From NCBI GenBank assembly GCA_023846275.1, contig CM043871.1, positions 26,752,569 to 26,816,568 on the forward strand: a stretch of 64,000 bases of DNA. The letters are read 5' to 3'. Each line of letters opens with the position of its first letter. The first letter of the stretch is position 1. The notes beneath the pieces were generated by a model that ran no database searches, was not told the origin of the DNA, and worked only from the letters and a program-made list of their open reading frames with translations. A program made the translations under genes and the position numbers. Positions 1 to 12,011 of the stretch are shown here, in pieces. The stretch comes from Vanilla planifolia (taxonomy: Eukaryota; Streptophyta; Magnoliopsida; Asparagales; Orchidaceae).

Positions 1-3000
1 GCACAACACCCATATCATAAAAGTTGGTTTCAAGCAGCTCACCGGCAAATCGTTACCAGAATTAGCTACTAACAGACCAGAGGCATCTACACCAAAAAGA
101 CAGCCATTTTCATCTTTCAGCTGAGAATAGGACCATAAGATAAATCTTAGACTTGGAATCCAAGTTTTGCTGAAGACATACCACTTAAGAATACAATGTA
201 CCATTCATTACCTTTGAAATAATTTCGACCAATTCAGGATATGTTACATCGTTGATTGATGGCAAGTCATTCGCAGCAAGAACAACCTTGCATTAATCAT
301 GCAACAAACAACAAATGATACAAGGAGAATATTTGAAGTCGACATGATAAATTATTCATATGGACAAGAGAAAGGAGACTAATAAGTAATGGACATATAA
401 GAGCAGAAAAATGCTGTACTAAAGAAGTTCTAATTATGAAATGAAATATAAGGTTATCTGTAGTGGTGAAAACAAGTAAAAGATTCATTTATACTAGAAA
501 CATGTAAAACAATATTCTTCCATTTCACTGGAGAAGTAGATAGTCTACGCAGTTATAGTAAAAGGTCAACCTGTGCTCCACGTCGAAGAAACTCTCTTGC
601 AAACGGGAGTATGCCTAAAATAACATCTGCCCCAGAATTATCAACAAAAATAACAGCCTGCAAATAAAAAAATAAAATATTTCATGGGGTTTTCACAAAA
701 AAAATGTGAAATGATAAAAATATCAACAAAGAAGCTCCGATGGCAGATTTAAAGAGCTACTTTTCCAAGCAAACAAAGTAAACAGTAAAGCATGAAATAA
801 AGTGGCGCGAAAAGTGAAGTTCCAATTGTGAATGATAAGACTAATAAATAAATCAAATCCCAATAACACGAGGAGCTGAAATGATAGCACAGCTGCAAAA
901 AACAGAATTTTACATCCACAATAACTGCAAAAAACTAGTCAAATTAATGAAACTAAGGCTTTTTTTAAATGATACATAGCAGAACTTTTGCTCAAAACTA
1001 AGCCTTTGTTCAGTAATGTTGTCCAACCACTTTAATTTTCAAAACCTCTAAACTACCAATTCTGTGTTGTAAAATTGAACACTTGATATAGTGCTCTACC
1101 AGTACATAAATACTCCTCACTATCAAAATATCATGAGGAACATACCTTGCTCATCAATCTATAGCTAACTAGAAAGGCTTCGCCACGAAGCAAATTACAG
1201 TAAACTAGTAGTAGGATTATAAAATGAAACCTAAGTTTTCAAGAACAACTGACATCATGTAGTAGTTAAACAAGAATTAAGTAGTCAACGTTAATAAGTG
1301 TATGCTACACCTACTAAATATAATTATATACAAATTTGGGTGACCATGTTTGGTAATCAATCAATATAATCACTACCTTCTTCCATGATTTTTTGGTCCA
1401 TTTTGCTTTAAATATATCCAGGTCATCAATAACCCAGGGCCGAGAGACAAGATTCTGACAACTTGCCAAAAAGGACATGCCATCCTTTGCAAAAACTTCT
1501 GCAAGCTACAAAAAGAAGAAATTCAAAAATCCCTTTAAATTTGCAATAGCTGTCAAGGCTTATTGATTTCTATTCTGTGACAGGAAAATTCATGATAAAA
1601 AGGCAGAAGAACATGCAACTTTTTTAAGCAAATTGTTCTAAATAGTTCGAATTTACTGAATATGACCCAAAAGGTACAATGATGAAACTCTAGTGAATAC
1701 CACAAAATTTCAATTAATAGTTGATAAAAAACAATGACCTTTCATTCAACTGATTTCCATGACTCACAGGCTAGGCCATAGATACATTGGCTTTTTTTTT
1801 TCTTCCAATTTTGCATTCCCATCTTTTGCCAATCTTCAAATAATTCCCTAAGGTCTATCAACATCCGGGCAGTTTAGGACCAAGGTCTCAAGACTAATTC
1901 CTGAAGTTGAACTACTGCACAAAATATTCTTAAACAATTCATCAGCAAGGTTATCATATAATACTATACTTTTAATTTCATTGAATGTCAAAATTATCAC
2001 ATGAACACACGCTAGCCATGCACTCCTAAAATACATGTTACCTCTTGCCTTACTTTATAATTTTACTGTTAATAATGCCACGTAAGTGTACAAATAGCTT
2101 CATGAATTGCATGACGTGAATCTATAAGAGATTATAAACTTTATCAACTATTTCCATGCAGTAATGGCTTGTGCTCATAGAAAAAAATCATCCTCCTAAA
2201 ATACATGTTACCTCTTGCCTTACTTTATAATTTTACTGTTAGTAATGGTACGCAAGTGTACATAATAGCTTCATGAATTGCATGACTTGAATCTATAAGA
2301 GATTATAAACTTTATCAACTATTTCCATGCAGCAAAGATTTTTCTCATAGAAAAAATCATGAATAGATTAACCAACATTCCATTAGCAAACTTCTATTCA
2401 TTTAATTTTCTAAGTTTCATTGTTCCATATTGGCTTCAAGGTTATTAAAGATCAAGTTGCATAATAAGATCACTTCATAAACATTCAAAGTTACAGAAAT
2501 AAAAATGAAAGAAAATAGTTAAGATATTACAAAAAGAACCAAAGTGAGCTTTATATCTACAGATTGTAACAATAACATGGACTATATAACTTAAAATCTT
2601 CTTTTCTATGCAATATACCAATTTATATCATAACAATTAGGATTTTTCCTTCCAAGTTGATTTTCAGTTCACAATATATCACATAGACCACAAAAAAGAT
2701 AAATGGCATCTTTAACATGTGAATTACTGGCTAACATGCCTCAAAAAAGTTCGCTATACATATTATAACTCGTACTTGTGCAGAACCTAGGTCAAATATA
2801 TTTCCTGCTAATATTCCTCGAACCAAGTTTTCAATGCGGTTTCCATCATCCTCAATGTTATCATTCAATCTAACAACGCTTTCAAAAAGAGAAAGAGCTT
2901 TTGCATTCTCCTCATCCTGAAAAATTTAACATCACGCCTTCAGGATCTTAGTGCATCGAGAAACTAAAATTTACAGTAGACGCTAAAAATAAAAGGACAA

Positions 3001-4667
3001 AAAAGTACCTTTACTTTCTTAAATATATCTCTAAATCCAAGTTCTCTAAGTACTTGCTCACGCAGCCTGCAGAGAAGCTAGAATGAAAATATTTAGACAT
3101 ATATTTCAGAATATGTTCAGAAACAGAGAGCCATAAGAAGCTAATTTTGTGCAGGACTTTCTTACAATACAATCTGGTGGTCCACCATGACTCTCGGGAT
3201 CCTTCTTCAAGTCCTCAAGAATTTCAGTGTATCTTTGCATGCACAAGAAAGGAGAAAACAATGCCATTTACATTAAGATTTCAAACAGTTAAAAATGTAT
3301 GAGAGATTCATTGCCATAACTTTACAGGTATAAAACCATGTGAATAATCATTTATGGATGTCAGTCACAAATGTGGTGCTTACACTTACAATAGGAGGAG
3401 ACTACAAAAGAATTGAAATGAAAAGAAGTTTATTTTGGTGAATTCTAATCCTCTTCCTTCCCTCCCTCTTAGTTATTGTGCATGTATCGTGCCATTACCA
3501 CTATAACAGTAAATATCTAGGAAAATGGCCTATAAGATCTTCTAGTTCTTGTTGAAGACCTTATTATTTGGCCATAATTTTTCTCAGGTTTCAAGTTTTC
3601 ATGTATAGTCTTCGAGTTTGTTTTTCTCTTGAGCTTTGTTTTTTTTTTTTTTTTTCTTTCACCGTCAGGAATTTCCCCCACAGTTTACAACACCTCTTCT
3701 GCTATCATGTTACAAGAAGTGCTGCAGTATGTAACTGAGTTTGGGAGGTTTATCTTCACAGCCATCTCAAAGAATTCATCAACAATCCATTGGAGTGTCC
3801 CTCAGGCGATTGAAAGCATACATAACCCAACAAGGCACATTCACATTGAAAAAAAACTTTGAATTTTTAATAGAAAACAATATCGATTTCACTTACCAGT
3901 TATTCCATAAAGTTTTAGCATAGAAAAATTGTGGAATAAAGTGAGATCTCCTTGAAGAAGCAAAACATAAAAATCAACTAGGGAATTGATACACACCTTT
4001 GAGCAAACCTTTCAGCTTTTGCAGCTGCATCAATAACTGTAGGATCATTCTCAGCTCGCTGCCTGCAGCAATGCCAATTTCACTTATAGAATAACGCCTC
4101 TCTACAAAAACAGGTATATAAAAAAATACACAGCTATTTCAGCCTGCAAGCTACTTAAGCCCAAAGTAAAGCACAAGAAGCCTACAAATTCACAATATAT
4201 GATTTTCTTATGGGCCAACATGCTGCCGAGCTTCAATTATATGGTCTCATAACCACAAGGACAGACTATACAGCTTCAACAAAACCTAATTTGTAAAGTC
4301 CGTAAATCCAAAAAAAAACCCATTTTGATTTGATTGATTCCTCACCATCCTCTGAATCTCGTTCGTTGTCAAAATGTTTCCTCAACTTATCGCAAACTAT
4401 CATGGATCATTCTGATGAAAGCTTGGACCGATACCTCGCGTAAAAATAACTGCTTTCCGCATATATAGAGCGTAAAAATAACTACTTCGATGCTCACCTA
4501 AAAGAAGGCACGGAGTTCAAAAAGAGATCGATCCACTGGATCTCGACTGGCGTCGCTTTTCTGGGATTGTCGGAGGGGAAGCGGTAAGGAATCGTGCATG
4601 CCCTGTAGTTCGCCTCGATCGGCGTCGGCAGCAATGGAAATGGCACTGACGGGGAAGAGCTCTCCAT
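1..4667 (-). CDS. Damage-control phosphatase, DUF89 family (At2g17340-like), 3' end outside window
   Basis: Nine exons join in phase: 4498-4667, 3997-4062, 3166-3232, 3009-3077, 2776-2916, 1377-1505, 571-657, 212-286 and 43-120. They give 294 residues; the plant family is about 365, so roughly 70 C-terminal residues lie beyond the left edge. The ATG at 4667 opens a typical N-terminus ([20 protein letters not shown]). The DUF89 metal-site motifs are visible: DNSGAD at residues 220-225, AND near 248 and SGND near 289. Known of the family: metal-dependent phosphatases thought to remove damaged or unwanted phosphometabolites, with phosphopantetheine derivatives proposed for this subgroup, which also includes the C-terminal domain of PANK4. 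No targeting peptide is seen, so it is probably cytosolic. All introns are GT-AG. The family is certain from several near-identical motifs; the substrate is inference. Confidence 0.93.
2023..2360. repeat. Tandem duplication of ~170 bp inside a DUF89-gene intron
   Basis: The segment at about 2023-2190 is repeated at about 2193-2360 with an offset of 170 bp and only scattered substitutions. Both copies carry the blocks CCTAAAATACATGTTACCTC and GAATCTATAAGAG. It lies in the 1.27-kb intron between exons 5 and 6. Confidence 0.9.
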
Positions 4668-5718
4668 AATCTTCTCTAGTTCTTTCTCCCCGTGGGACTC
4701 TTCCTTGGCAAATTGCAGTTAGCAATTAGGGATTTTCTTCCAAAAGCATGTGAGATTGATCCCTCCACAGGTGCAAACATGCGTCGTGCCAAAATTCGAG
4801 CTTTGTCTCGTGAATGAAGGCGTTGCCATCCAAACATTAAATGTGGCGATCCCTCGCTCACCCTGTTGGGTTCAGAAGAGGCTGGCTCCGACCTAAAGCT
4901 AACCTGCTTCGGATTTAACCTATATGATATTATATCGGGTCAAAAAGATGCATCGTGTCAGAATTGACTTGACTTGCATCAATAACCTATGCGTCTCTCT
5001 CTTTACAAGGATTGCACATTAGAACTTGAGGCTAACTCATAAGCATCTTATGATGTCCTCAACATTCAACTTGTTCATTCATCCCGAAAAATAAGGTAAT
5101 TGTTTATTTGTTAGTGTTAACATTTCTTATTATATAAAATAAAGAGTTAGTTACTTAGCTTTGTTGTTAAATTATTTTTGAATTATAACATAACTACAAA
5201 AGAAAAAATATAATTGATAATATGATAATTTTGAGATATTTTTTACAAGAGATTAATTCAATTAATTTAATACATAAAAGATTCTTTAACATTAAATCTC
5301 GAAACAAAGATAAGATCTTTTATTATCATGATCTTAATCATTTATAATCTTCAACAACTCATCCTTAACAATCCAATACATATCATGTTTAAACTCAAAT
5401 ATATTTGTTGACATTAATATCCTTTTTAACTAATTGATTTTATTAAGATATAATTTTAATATTAATATAACTAAATTTTACCATTTTTTATGAAAATAAA
5501 TCTAAATCTCCTCTACATAAAGCAGATTTTACATACTGGCTGGTCAACATACCCAAATGATATTAGCTGTTCATCACTACAAATGCTTATACTGGATAAT
5601 ATTTAACTTCATTAGCATAAAAGCAACAGTTAAAAGGTAAATACATGACCATAATGAGCTAAGAAAAGTAGAACAGCTCACTCACTTGACTGCAAGGCTG
5701 AAGGGAAGACCTGATTGT
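4668..5718. other. Intergenic: DUF89 upstream region and ACY1 3' flank
   Basis: This stretch holds the upstream region of the DUF89 gene and the 3' flank of the aminoacylase gene, both on the minus strand. It becomes strongly AT-rich from about 5090. No convincing coding exon or RNA gene is seen. Confidence 0.6.
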
Positions 5719-8700
5719 TCACAACTCTGCCCTCGATTCTTCATCCTTGGTCGACTCGCTGTAAGTCGCAAACTCTTTGATGATCGATTCATAAATTGCA
5801 ATTCCTTTGAGGTATTCAACTTTGTTGAGGAACTATAAAAAATGAAAAGAATTTCTGTAAGAAAAGCAATTTCATTATGCAGATTAGCAATTTTCTGCAG
5901 GATTAAGGATGTTATGTTAACCTCATTATGGTCATGCAGCAAAATGGGAGTGTTGGCCATCGGCGAAAATCCGAAAGCTGGTATACCCCTTTGACGGAAA
6001 TAGCGAGCATCAGTTGAAGCAGGGAAGATCTCTGGTTTGCCGAGTTTAACGTTGGCTTTCTTCAGAGCTTTCTCCAACATCATCCACCATTGGTTTGAGC
6101 TATCGATAGCAGTAATGGCTGGTTTCCCAAACATATCATACACCGGAACCTTGTCCTTAAACTGTTTCAGCAGAATGCTCAATTAGAATAAGAACTGTAA
6201 GTATGGAAACCAGAAGATGAACTGCTTTTGAGTTAAGTTAATGCACTCCTGAGTTAATGTCTAAGCAATTTCTGCTTTCTGTCAATATAGGTTCCTCGAA
6301 CAGGAACTATACTCTTGGTTGATAGAAAGATGATATGCAAGTGAGTGAGCTTTTTGTGAGACGATTCATTTAGCTCACCATTTCTTACCGACTGAGACCC
6401 ATGTTTGGATCGAAAGCGACTCATCTGATACCATTCATACACACGCAGTTTCTCCATTTCCCTCGGTGATTACAAATGCATGCATATAGGGAGGGAAATT
6501 GTGCCACTAACGAGAGTGCAAATTCTAGTATGTCCATTCCTACTCACTTGATATCTTGGAACAAGATGTGACATATAAACTTTTTTGCTTTAATAATGGT
6601 ATAGGTTGTGGCCAAACTTAAAAAAAAATGACTATCTCAATAATGAAAATCATATTAAATGGTTATCAGAAAATGACAAAAACACAAGAGACCATGGTGA
6701 ATTAAGAGCATTTGATTAATGTAGAGCTAATTATAGCAAACACCATGTAAGAGTGATTAGAAGAATGGGACTAAAGTCAAAATAGCGAGTGTAACATAGG
6801 AATCTTGGAGGGCGAGTTACCACAACAAGGAAGAACATAGCTATGATCAAACTATCCAAACACCCAATCTAAAGGTGGCAACATAAAAAGTATTCAAGGT
6901 GTACAAAGACTACTTCTAATGGATCACCCAATTGGACAACATGACCATTAAGTGAGTATAAGATTTAATTGATATCTTTGAGAATCAAAATTCAGCTTTC
7001 AATTCTAACTATTTAATAATTATTTAAGAAAAAAAAGAAATTACGATTAGGATCCATGAAAGCTTCTTTACTCTTCCAAAAGGATACTTTTAAAGAATAA
7101 ACTTTTATCTTTTATGAGATCAATTTAATTTCTCGAGATAGAGAGAGTGCTTCTAGTGAGAGTTTCGACAAAATTGAAAGTGAAATAAAGATTAAATTAC
7201 AAAGCTATGAAAGAGAATTTGATGCAAAGAAGTTTGATGCATTGATCGGTCAGATGAGCACGTTTTATTTTTCTCTGAGACTAAACCTCTTTTAAAAACG
7301 TATCTTTGTAAGCCGAAAGCATGCCCATCTTGCCTTAACATGCGGAGTGCTCTCCTGAGAATAGCCACTGCAACAGAGTGCAAATGAGATCATTCTAAAA
7401 GCTCCTAAAAAAAGAATCCTATCAAATGGGACGCAAAGAACACTATTGAAGTGGCATAACCTTTGTCAAAAATGGAGCCAAAGTTTGCAAGGCACAGAGT
7501 TAAAGAGACCGGCAAACGTAATTATGGTATCCTAGAAGCTTCTACCTTAAGACATAAATACACAAGTGGATCATTTCAACATCTCGTCGGAAAACTCAGA
7601 TTTTTCCCAATCGTTGATGTGAATGCAACGAGAATCAAAACAATGAACAGAGTGCAAGATCTAAAGCCAAAGGTACTAATGTGAGATGATTGCAATAGAA
7701 AAAACCAAGATATTAACATTGTAACCAATCTAGTTTCTCTAAATATTGTGATTACTATGAATTATGCAACACTTGGAGAAGTGATGACTAGTCAAGCAAA
7801 CCTCCAACACATGCAAGATGTTCAAGCAAAAAACTTCAAATACTAGTCTTCTCCTTCAATGATGACTATGCTAAGGACAACTTTCACATCATGGAGGATA
7901 CAAGCATAGAGAGAGTGCAGAAATAGTAAGGTAATATGAATCAAAAGAAGAACTCAAGGTTCTCACAATTTTCCCACAATGGGCCATAGCAAAGCCTAGT
8001 AACAAGGACCATATAAGAAAGGTGTGGGTGATCCCTCGGATTTGTGGGGAAGGAAATCTACAATTGATCTCATATTGCCAAAGATGAGATGATGCAAGGA
8101 TGAGGGTCCATCCTATAAGACTCTGTAGAGGTCAAAAAAAAAGAACATGGCTCCACAAAAGTTAATTAATGGCATCAATTACCAATGTGTACATGAAGAC
8201 CTATTCGAATACGAAGTCTTCATATTTCAATCAAAGCTCTATTTAGCCATGGTGTAGACTATGAGACATTCATGAGAACCACCAATTACATTAACTAAGT
8301 GATTTCAACTAAAACCTAACTTTTCTCTAAGATAAATTGTATTTAATACCACTTATTAAGATAACGGTTATACCTTTAAGCGGATATTCAACAATTTAAA
8401 AATTTGAATCTATGAATTATTAATAAACCAACATTATACATAACTTACAACATGAAATTAAACTAATGCCACTTGTACTAAACAATTTACAAGATATATG
8501 TTTATTCTATATTTTAGAATTTGTTGATGAACATGTTTTCTAATAGAGCTAAAGATAAGAACATGTGACATAGGTCCTTAGGAGTGAGTAATATCATATT
8601 AAGGTCTATGATAGATCGTATGGAACGTTCTTGTATTTCATATCCTATATGCATTTGATATTGTATATGAATACTACCATAGGTTTTGGATGGTCAATGA

Positions 8701-10805
8701 TAGCTTTTGAAATATATTTTGTGTATTGTTATTGTTCATTTTTATTATTTTATTTTGCTGAGAAACTATGGATTTTAGTGATATTATCCATCACTTTTGT
8801 CCGATTTTGAGTTTTATCCACAAGATTTTTTGTGTGTTTTGTTGTAACATGATATGTAATTTATAAGTATCTTCGATTTTTATTTAACGAATGCCAAGCG
8901 AGACTCAACATTACATGTACTTAAACAAAACATGGAATGCAAAATAAATAAAATGAAAGCAAAAAAGGCACTTTTTAATGAACAATGGGACAATCCATTA
9001 GTTCAGTTTTAAAAATGAAACAACAAAATAGTGAACAAGTTTTCAAAAATGATTTTGTACCTCAAAAGTCATATTCCTAGAGGAAGGAGCCCATTCTTCA
9101 GCAATGCGTCTCTCTAAAGCTTCAACGTCAGCATTTGGAGGCACCCGAATATCCAAGCCAGCCTCTGCTTCTGATGGTTGTACATTCATGACAAAACCCT
9201 AAATATTAGGAGACACTTATTAGAACAAAAGGAGTATCATTATCAAAACCAATAAAAATATGCATTATCAATAATTTTACATAAGATCATATGTCATCCT
9301 AATTAACATAAAAAAGCAAATCAAGCCAAGCAAGCTTTTTAGTGTACTGCCATATGTACTTTAATGTTGAAATCTAAGAAAAATCAATATTTTTGCACAG
9401 TGATATTCGAAAAAACCCACATTCTCAATATAAGAGAACACCACCAAAGACCTAAATTCCTAGGACCACAATCCCAAGTGTCATTGATTCCATGTGAATA
9501 GTTAGTAATTTTCACTTAATTATAGAGAAGGATGAAGGGCAACCACGGAAATTATGGAAATAAATTTTCCCATGCTTGAATTGGGAAAAAACTTCAAGTA
9601 TGATGGGGAAAAAGTTCATATTCGTGGAATTAATATCAAATCCATGCCTACCTTGATTTGTATCATATTCCAACACCCAACTAACCTCCAATTAAAAGGA
9701 ACCAAAACTGCCTCCTTCCACAATCATGATTACTAAAACGGTGAATTATACATTATGATTTGTCAAACTTCTCTTCATATAAGTTTCATCAAATCTTAGA
9801 AGTAGAGCAGATTACCTTTCCAAAAGAATGATCTTAAGAAATTCTTCAAACAATAAACTAATTCTTAAAAGAAATTCAATTCAAAGAAAAAAAAAGATTA
9901 ATGGATTAAACATAAAAAAAAAAGAACAAAGAGAACGTATCAATGAACAATACTGTTCTTGAGGCAGAAGATGGCGTTCCTGCATTGAGAAACACCATGT
10001 TCACGGACACCACCTCCCCCTCGGCCTTCCTGCCCGCCTTGACGAGATCAAACTGCGATGTCCTAAACCTCCTTATTACCTCCAAGCTCTTCACCAAATT
10101 CTCCATGGCGGTTCCATCGTACATCCTTGCCCCGTGACCCGGAGCTCCTCTTGCCTTAATCACCGTCCACCAGGGGCTCCTCTCCCCGTAGAAAACCCTA
10201 TACTCCTCCCCCGGCGAGGCCAGCCCCTCATCAAGTACTACCCCAACATTCAGTTCCAGAAATTGATTAGATTTGACGAAGGCACCCACACCATCGCGAC
10301 CCCCAATTTCCTCATCTGGAACGAAGGAGAGGTGGATGGACCGATCCGGGGAGAAGCCCTTAGCTTTCAGGCGGCGGATGGCCTCCAGGTATTGGATGCC
10401 GACACACTTCATGTCCTGGGATCCTCGGGAGACGATTTTTCCATCGGAATCCGTGAAGGCGGAGAAAGGCGGGTGGTGCCACTTATGCGACTCAGCAGGG
10501 ACAACGTCGGTGTGGGAGTTGAGAAGTAGAGAGGGGAGGGAGGGACGGAGTCCAGGCCAGGAGAGGAGTACGAGGGGCTTTCCGGGGGCGAACTCCAGGG
10601 TTTTGGCGCTGAGGCCGAGGGATTCAGCCTGCGCAAGCAGGAAGCGTGTGGCGGCGGCGTAATCTGGCGATGGGTGGGAAGTATCGATGCGAAGGTACTC
10701 CTGGAAACGGGCGATCGTAGCATCGTCGTCTTCGGCGGCGGCCACTGTAGTGAGAAGGGCGAGGAGGAGGAGAAGGAAACTTGTATTGATCGTTGTTTTC
10801 TCCAT
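5719..10805 (-). CDS. ACY1: Aminoacylase-1-like N-acyl-L-amino-acid amidohydrolase (peptidase family M20)
   Basis: Four exons join in phase 0: 9954-10805, 9061-9198, 5922-6161 and 5719-5832, giving 447 residues, close to the family's usual ~440. The family hydrolyses N-acyl-L-amino acids to a fatty or acetic acid plus a free amino acid. The binuclear-zinc and catalytic residues of M20 are visible: H98 and D100 in NSHTDVVP, D131 in QDMK, E165-E166 in PDEEIGG, D192 in LDEG and the late HDHNE at 406-410. Residues 1-24 form a clear signal peptide (poly-Leu core ending VAAA), so it probably enters the secretory pathway. The ATG at 10805 is chosen because it begins this signal peptide; the in-frame codon upstream at 10862 is GTG. 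Intron 2 is 2.9 kb. Exon 1 is GC-rich, unlike the later exons. Confidence 0.95.
6162..9060. other. Intron 2 of the ACY1-like gene (2.9 kb)
   Basis: Long intron between the MTFE-encoding exon end and the FKDKVPVYD exon. The part from about 6480 to 8320 has a different texture from the flanking AT-rich DNA, with short broken frames on both strands, and may be an old inserted element. I recognise no transposase, reverse transcriptase or terminal repeats in it. Confidence 0.6.
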
Positions 10806-10878
10806 CGGCCTCAACTGAAAACGAGCTACAAAGCGAGAACGCAAATTAGCTAAACAGTTCACCGTTAATGGACCCTAT

Positions 10879-10892
10879 CGTAATATATAGTT
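10879..10892 (-). promoter_or_regulatory. TATA-like element of the ACY1-like gene
   Basis: On the minus strand an AACTATATATTACG stretch lies about 75-85 nt upstream of the chosen ATG at 10805. That suits a TATA box with a short 5' UTR. It is assigned from sequence and spacing only. Confidence 0.45.
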
Positions 10893-12011
10893 ACACTTAT
10901 TGAGCTCATATAATAATCATCGAAATATTCTATTATCATATTTATATATTGAGAGAGTTTAGAAATATATTTATAAAAATGTTTTTAACTTCGACTTAAA
11001 TTAGAAGTGTTGTTTATTTATAAATATCAAAAACTTACTAAACAATTTTTATTATCTAAATTTTAAAAAAAACATATTTTTAAAAAACTCATTTTTAACC
11101 CAAAAAAGTGTCATTAAATACAAACTAAATTAAGTGCATTAAGATTCTTTTGAAATTTAAATCAAATGCCCTATTGATTTTCAAGTATTTAGACTATATA
11201 TTACATAATTATTTCTAAATATTAGATTCATTAATAAAAATAAATATAATTAAAAAATTATGTTTGATTTTTTATAAAATAATTTTAATTTTTAGTAAAA
11301 AAAAATAAAAGCAAACATAATTTAAACAAAAATCATCATTTATACTTTTTTTTTATTTTGTTAATTTGTTAAGTACTGAATATATTTTATTTTTATACCA
11401 AATTGTGACCCTCTAGTTTTATTATGTCAAAATATTACATTTTTAAATTATCTAATCTCAACCCAAATAATTTTATCTTTCTCAAAAGATCTCTATTTTT
11501 AATTATTTATTATAATAATATTATTATTATTATAAAATAATTATAAAATTCTCATATGATTTAAATAAGTTTTATCCCCACAAGACACCTTCCCAATTCA
11601 AAATGAAAACATATTGATATCCTAATCTCATAATTTGATACTATTCCAATTTTCTTAATAAGGTATCATCCCATTAGAAATGAAGATGCATCATTTTCTT
11701 CTGTTCCTTTGTAACTGTGCATATAAACTATTAAAACTAAAAAATGATAACCAATTAAGCATTGAAAAATCTCAAATGCTTTTATCGAGTCAAGTTGAGA
11801 GCATGATCACTTCAACATTACAAGTAGAGATAGATAATGAAGCTTTGAGTTATGTGATACAAAAAACTCTCATCCAAAGCAATCTCTTTAACCATTTCCA
11901 TGACAAATCCGAGTGAAGCAAATATTAAAAATAAAATTATATTTCAGATAAACAAATAATGTAATTAAAAGTTTTATCTATAACAATCAACAAGAAAATG
12001 CCAAACTGACA
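10893..12011. other. Intergenic AT-rich DNA between ACY1-like and THA8-like genes
   Basis: Very AT-rich sequence with many A and T runs and an ATT trinucleotide stretch near 11515-11535. No coding exon is supported; the small plus-strand frame at 11680-11916 has no recognisable protein. Confidence 0.55.

Noticed and set aside
8218..8275. GVDYET-like reading near a copia reverse transcriptase motif in ACY1 intron 2
   Set aside because: The match is a few residues with no neighbouring pol motifs, so chance is likely.
10134..10662. Plus-strand frames opposite ACY1-like exon 1
   Set aside because: Antisense shadows of a GC-rich exon with clear M20 motifs on the minus strand.
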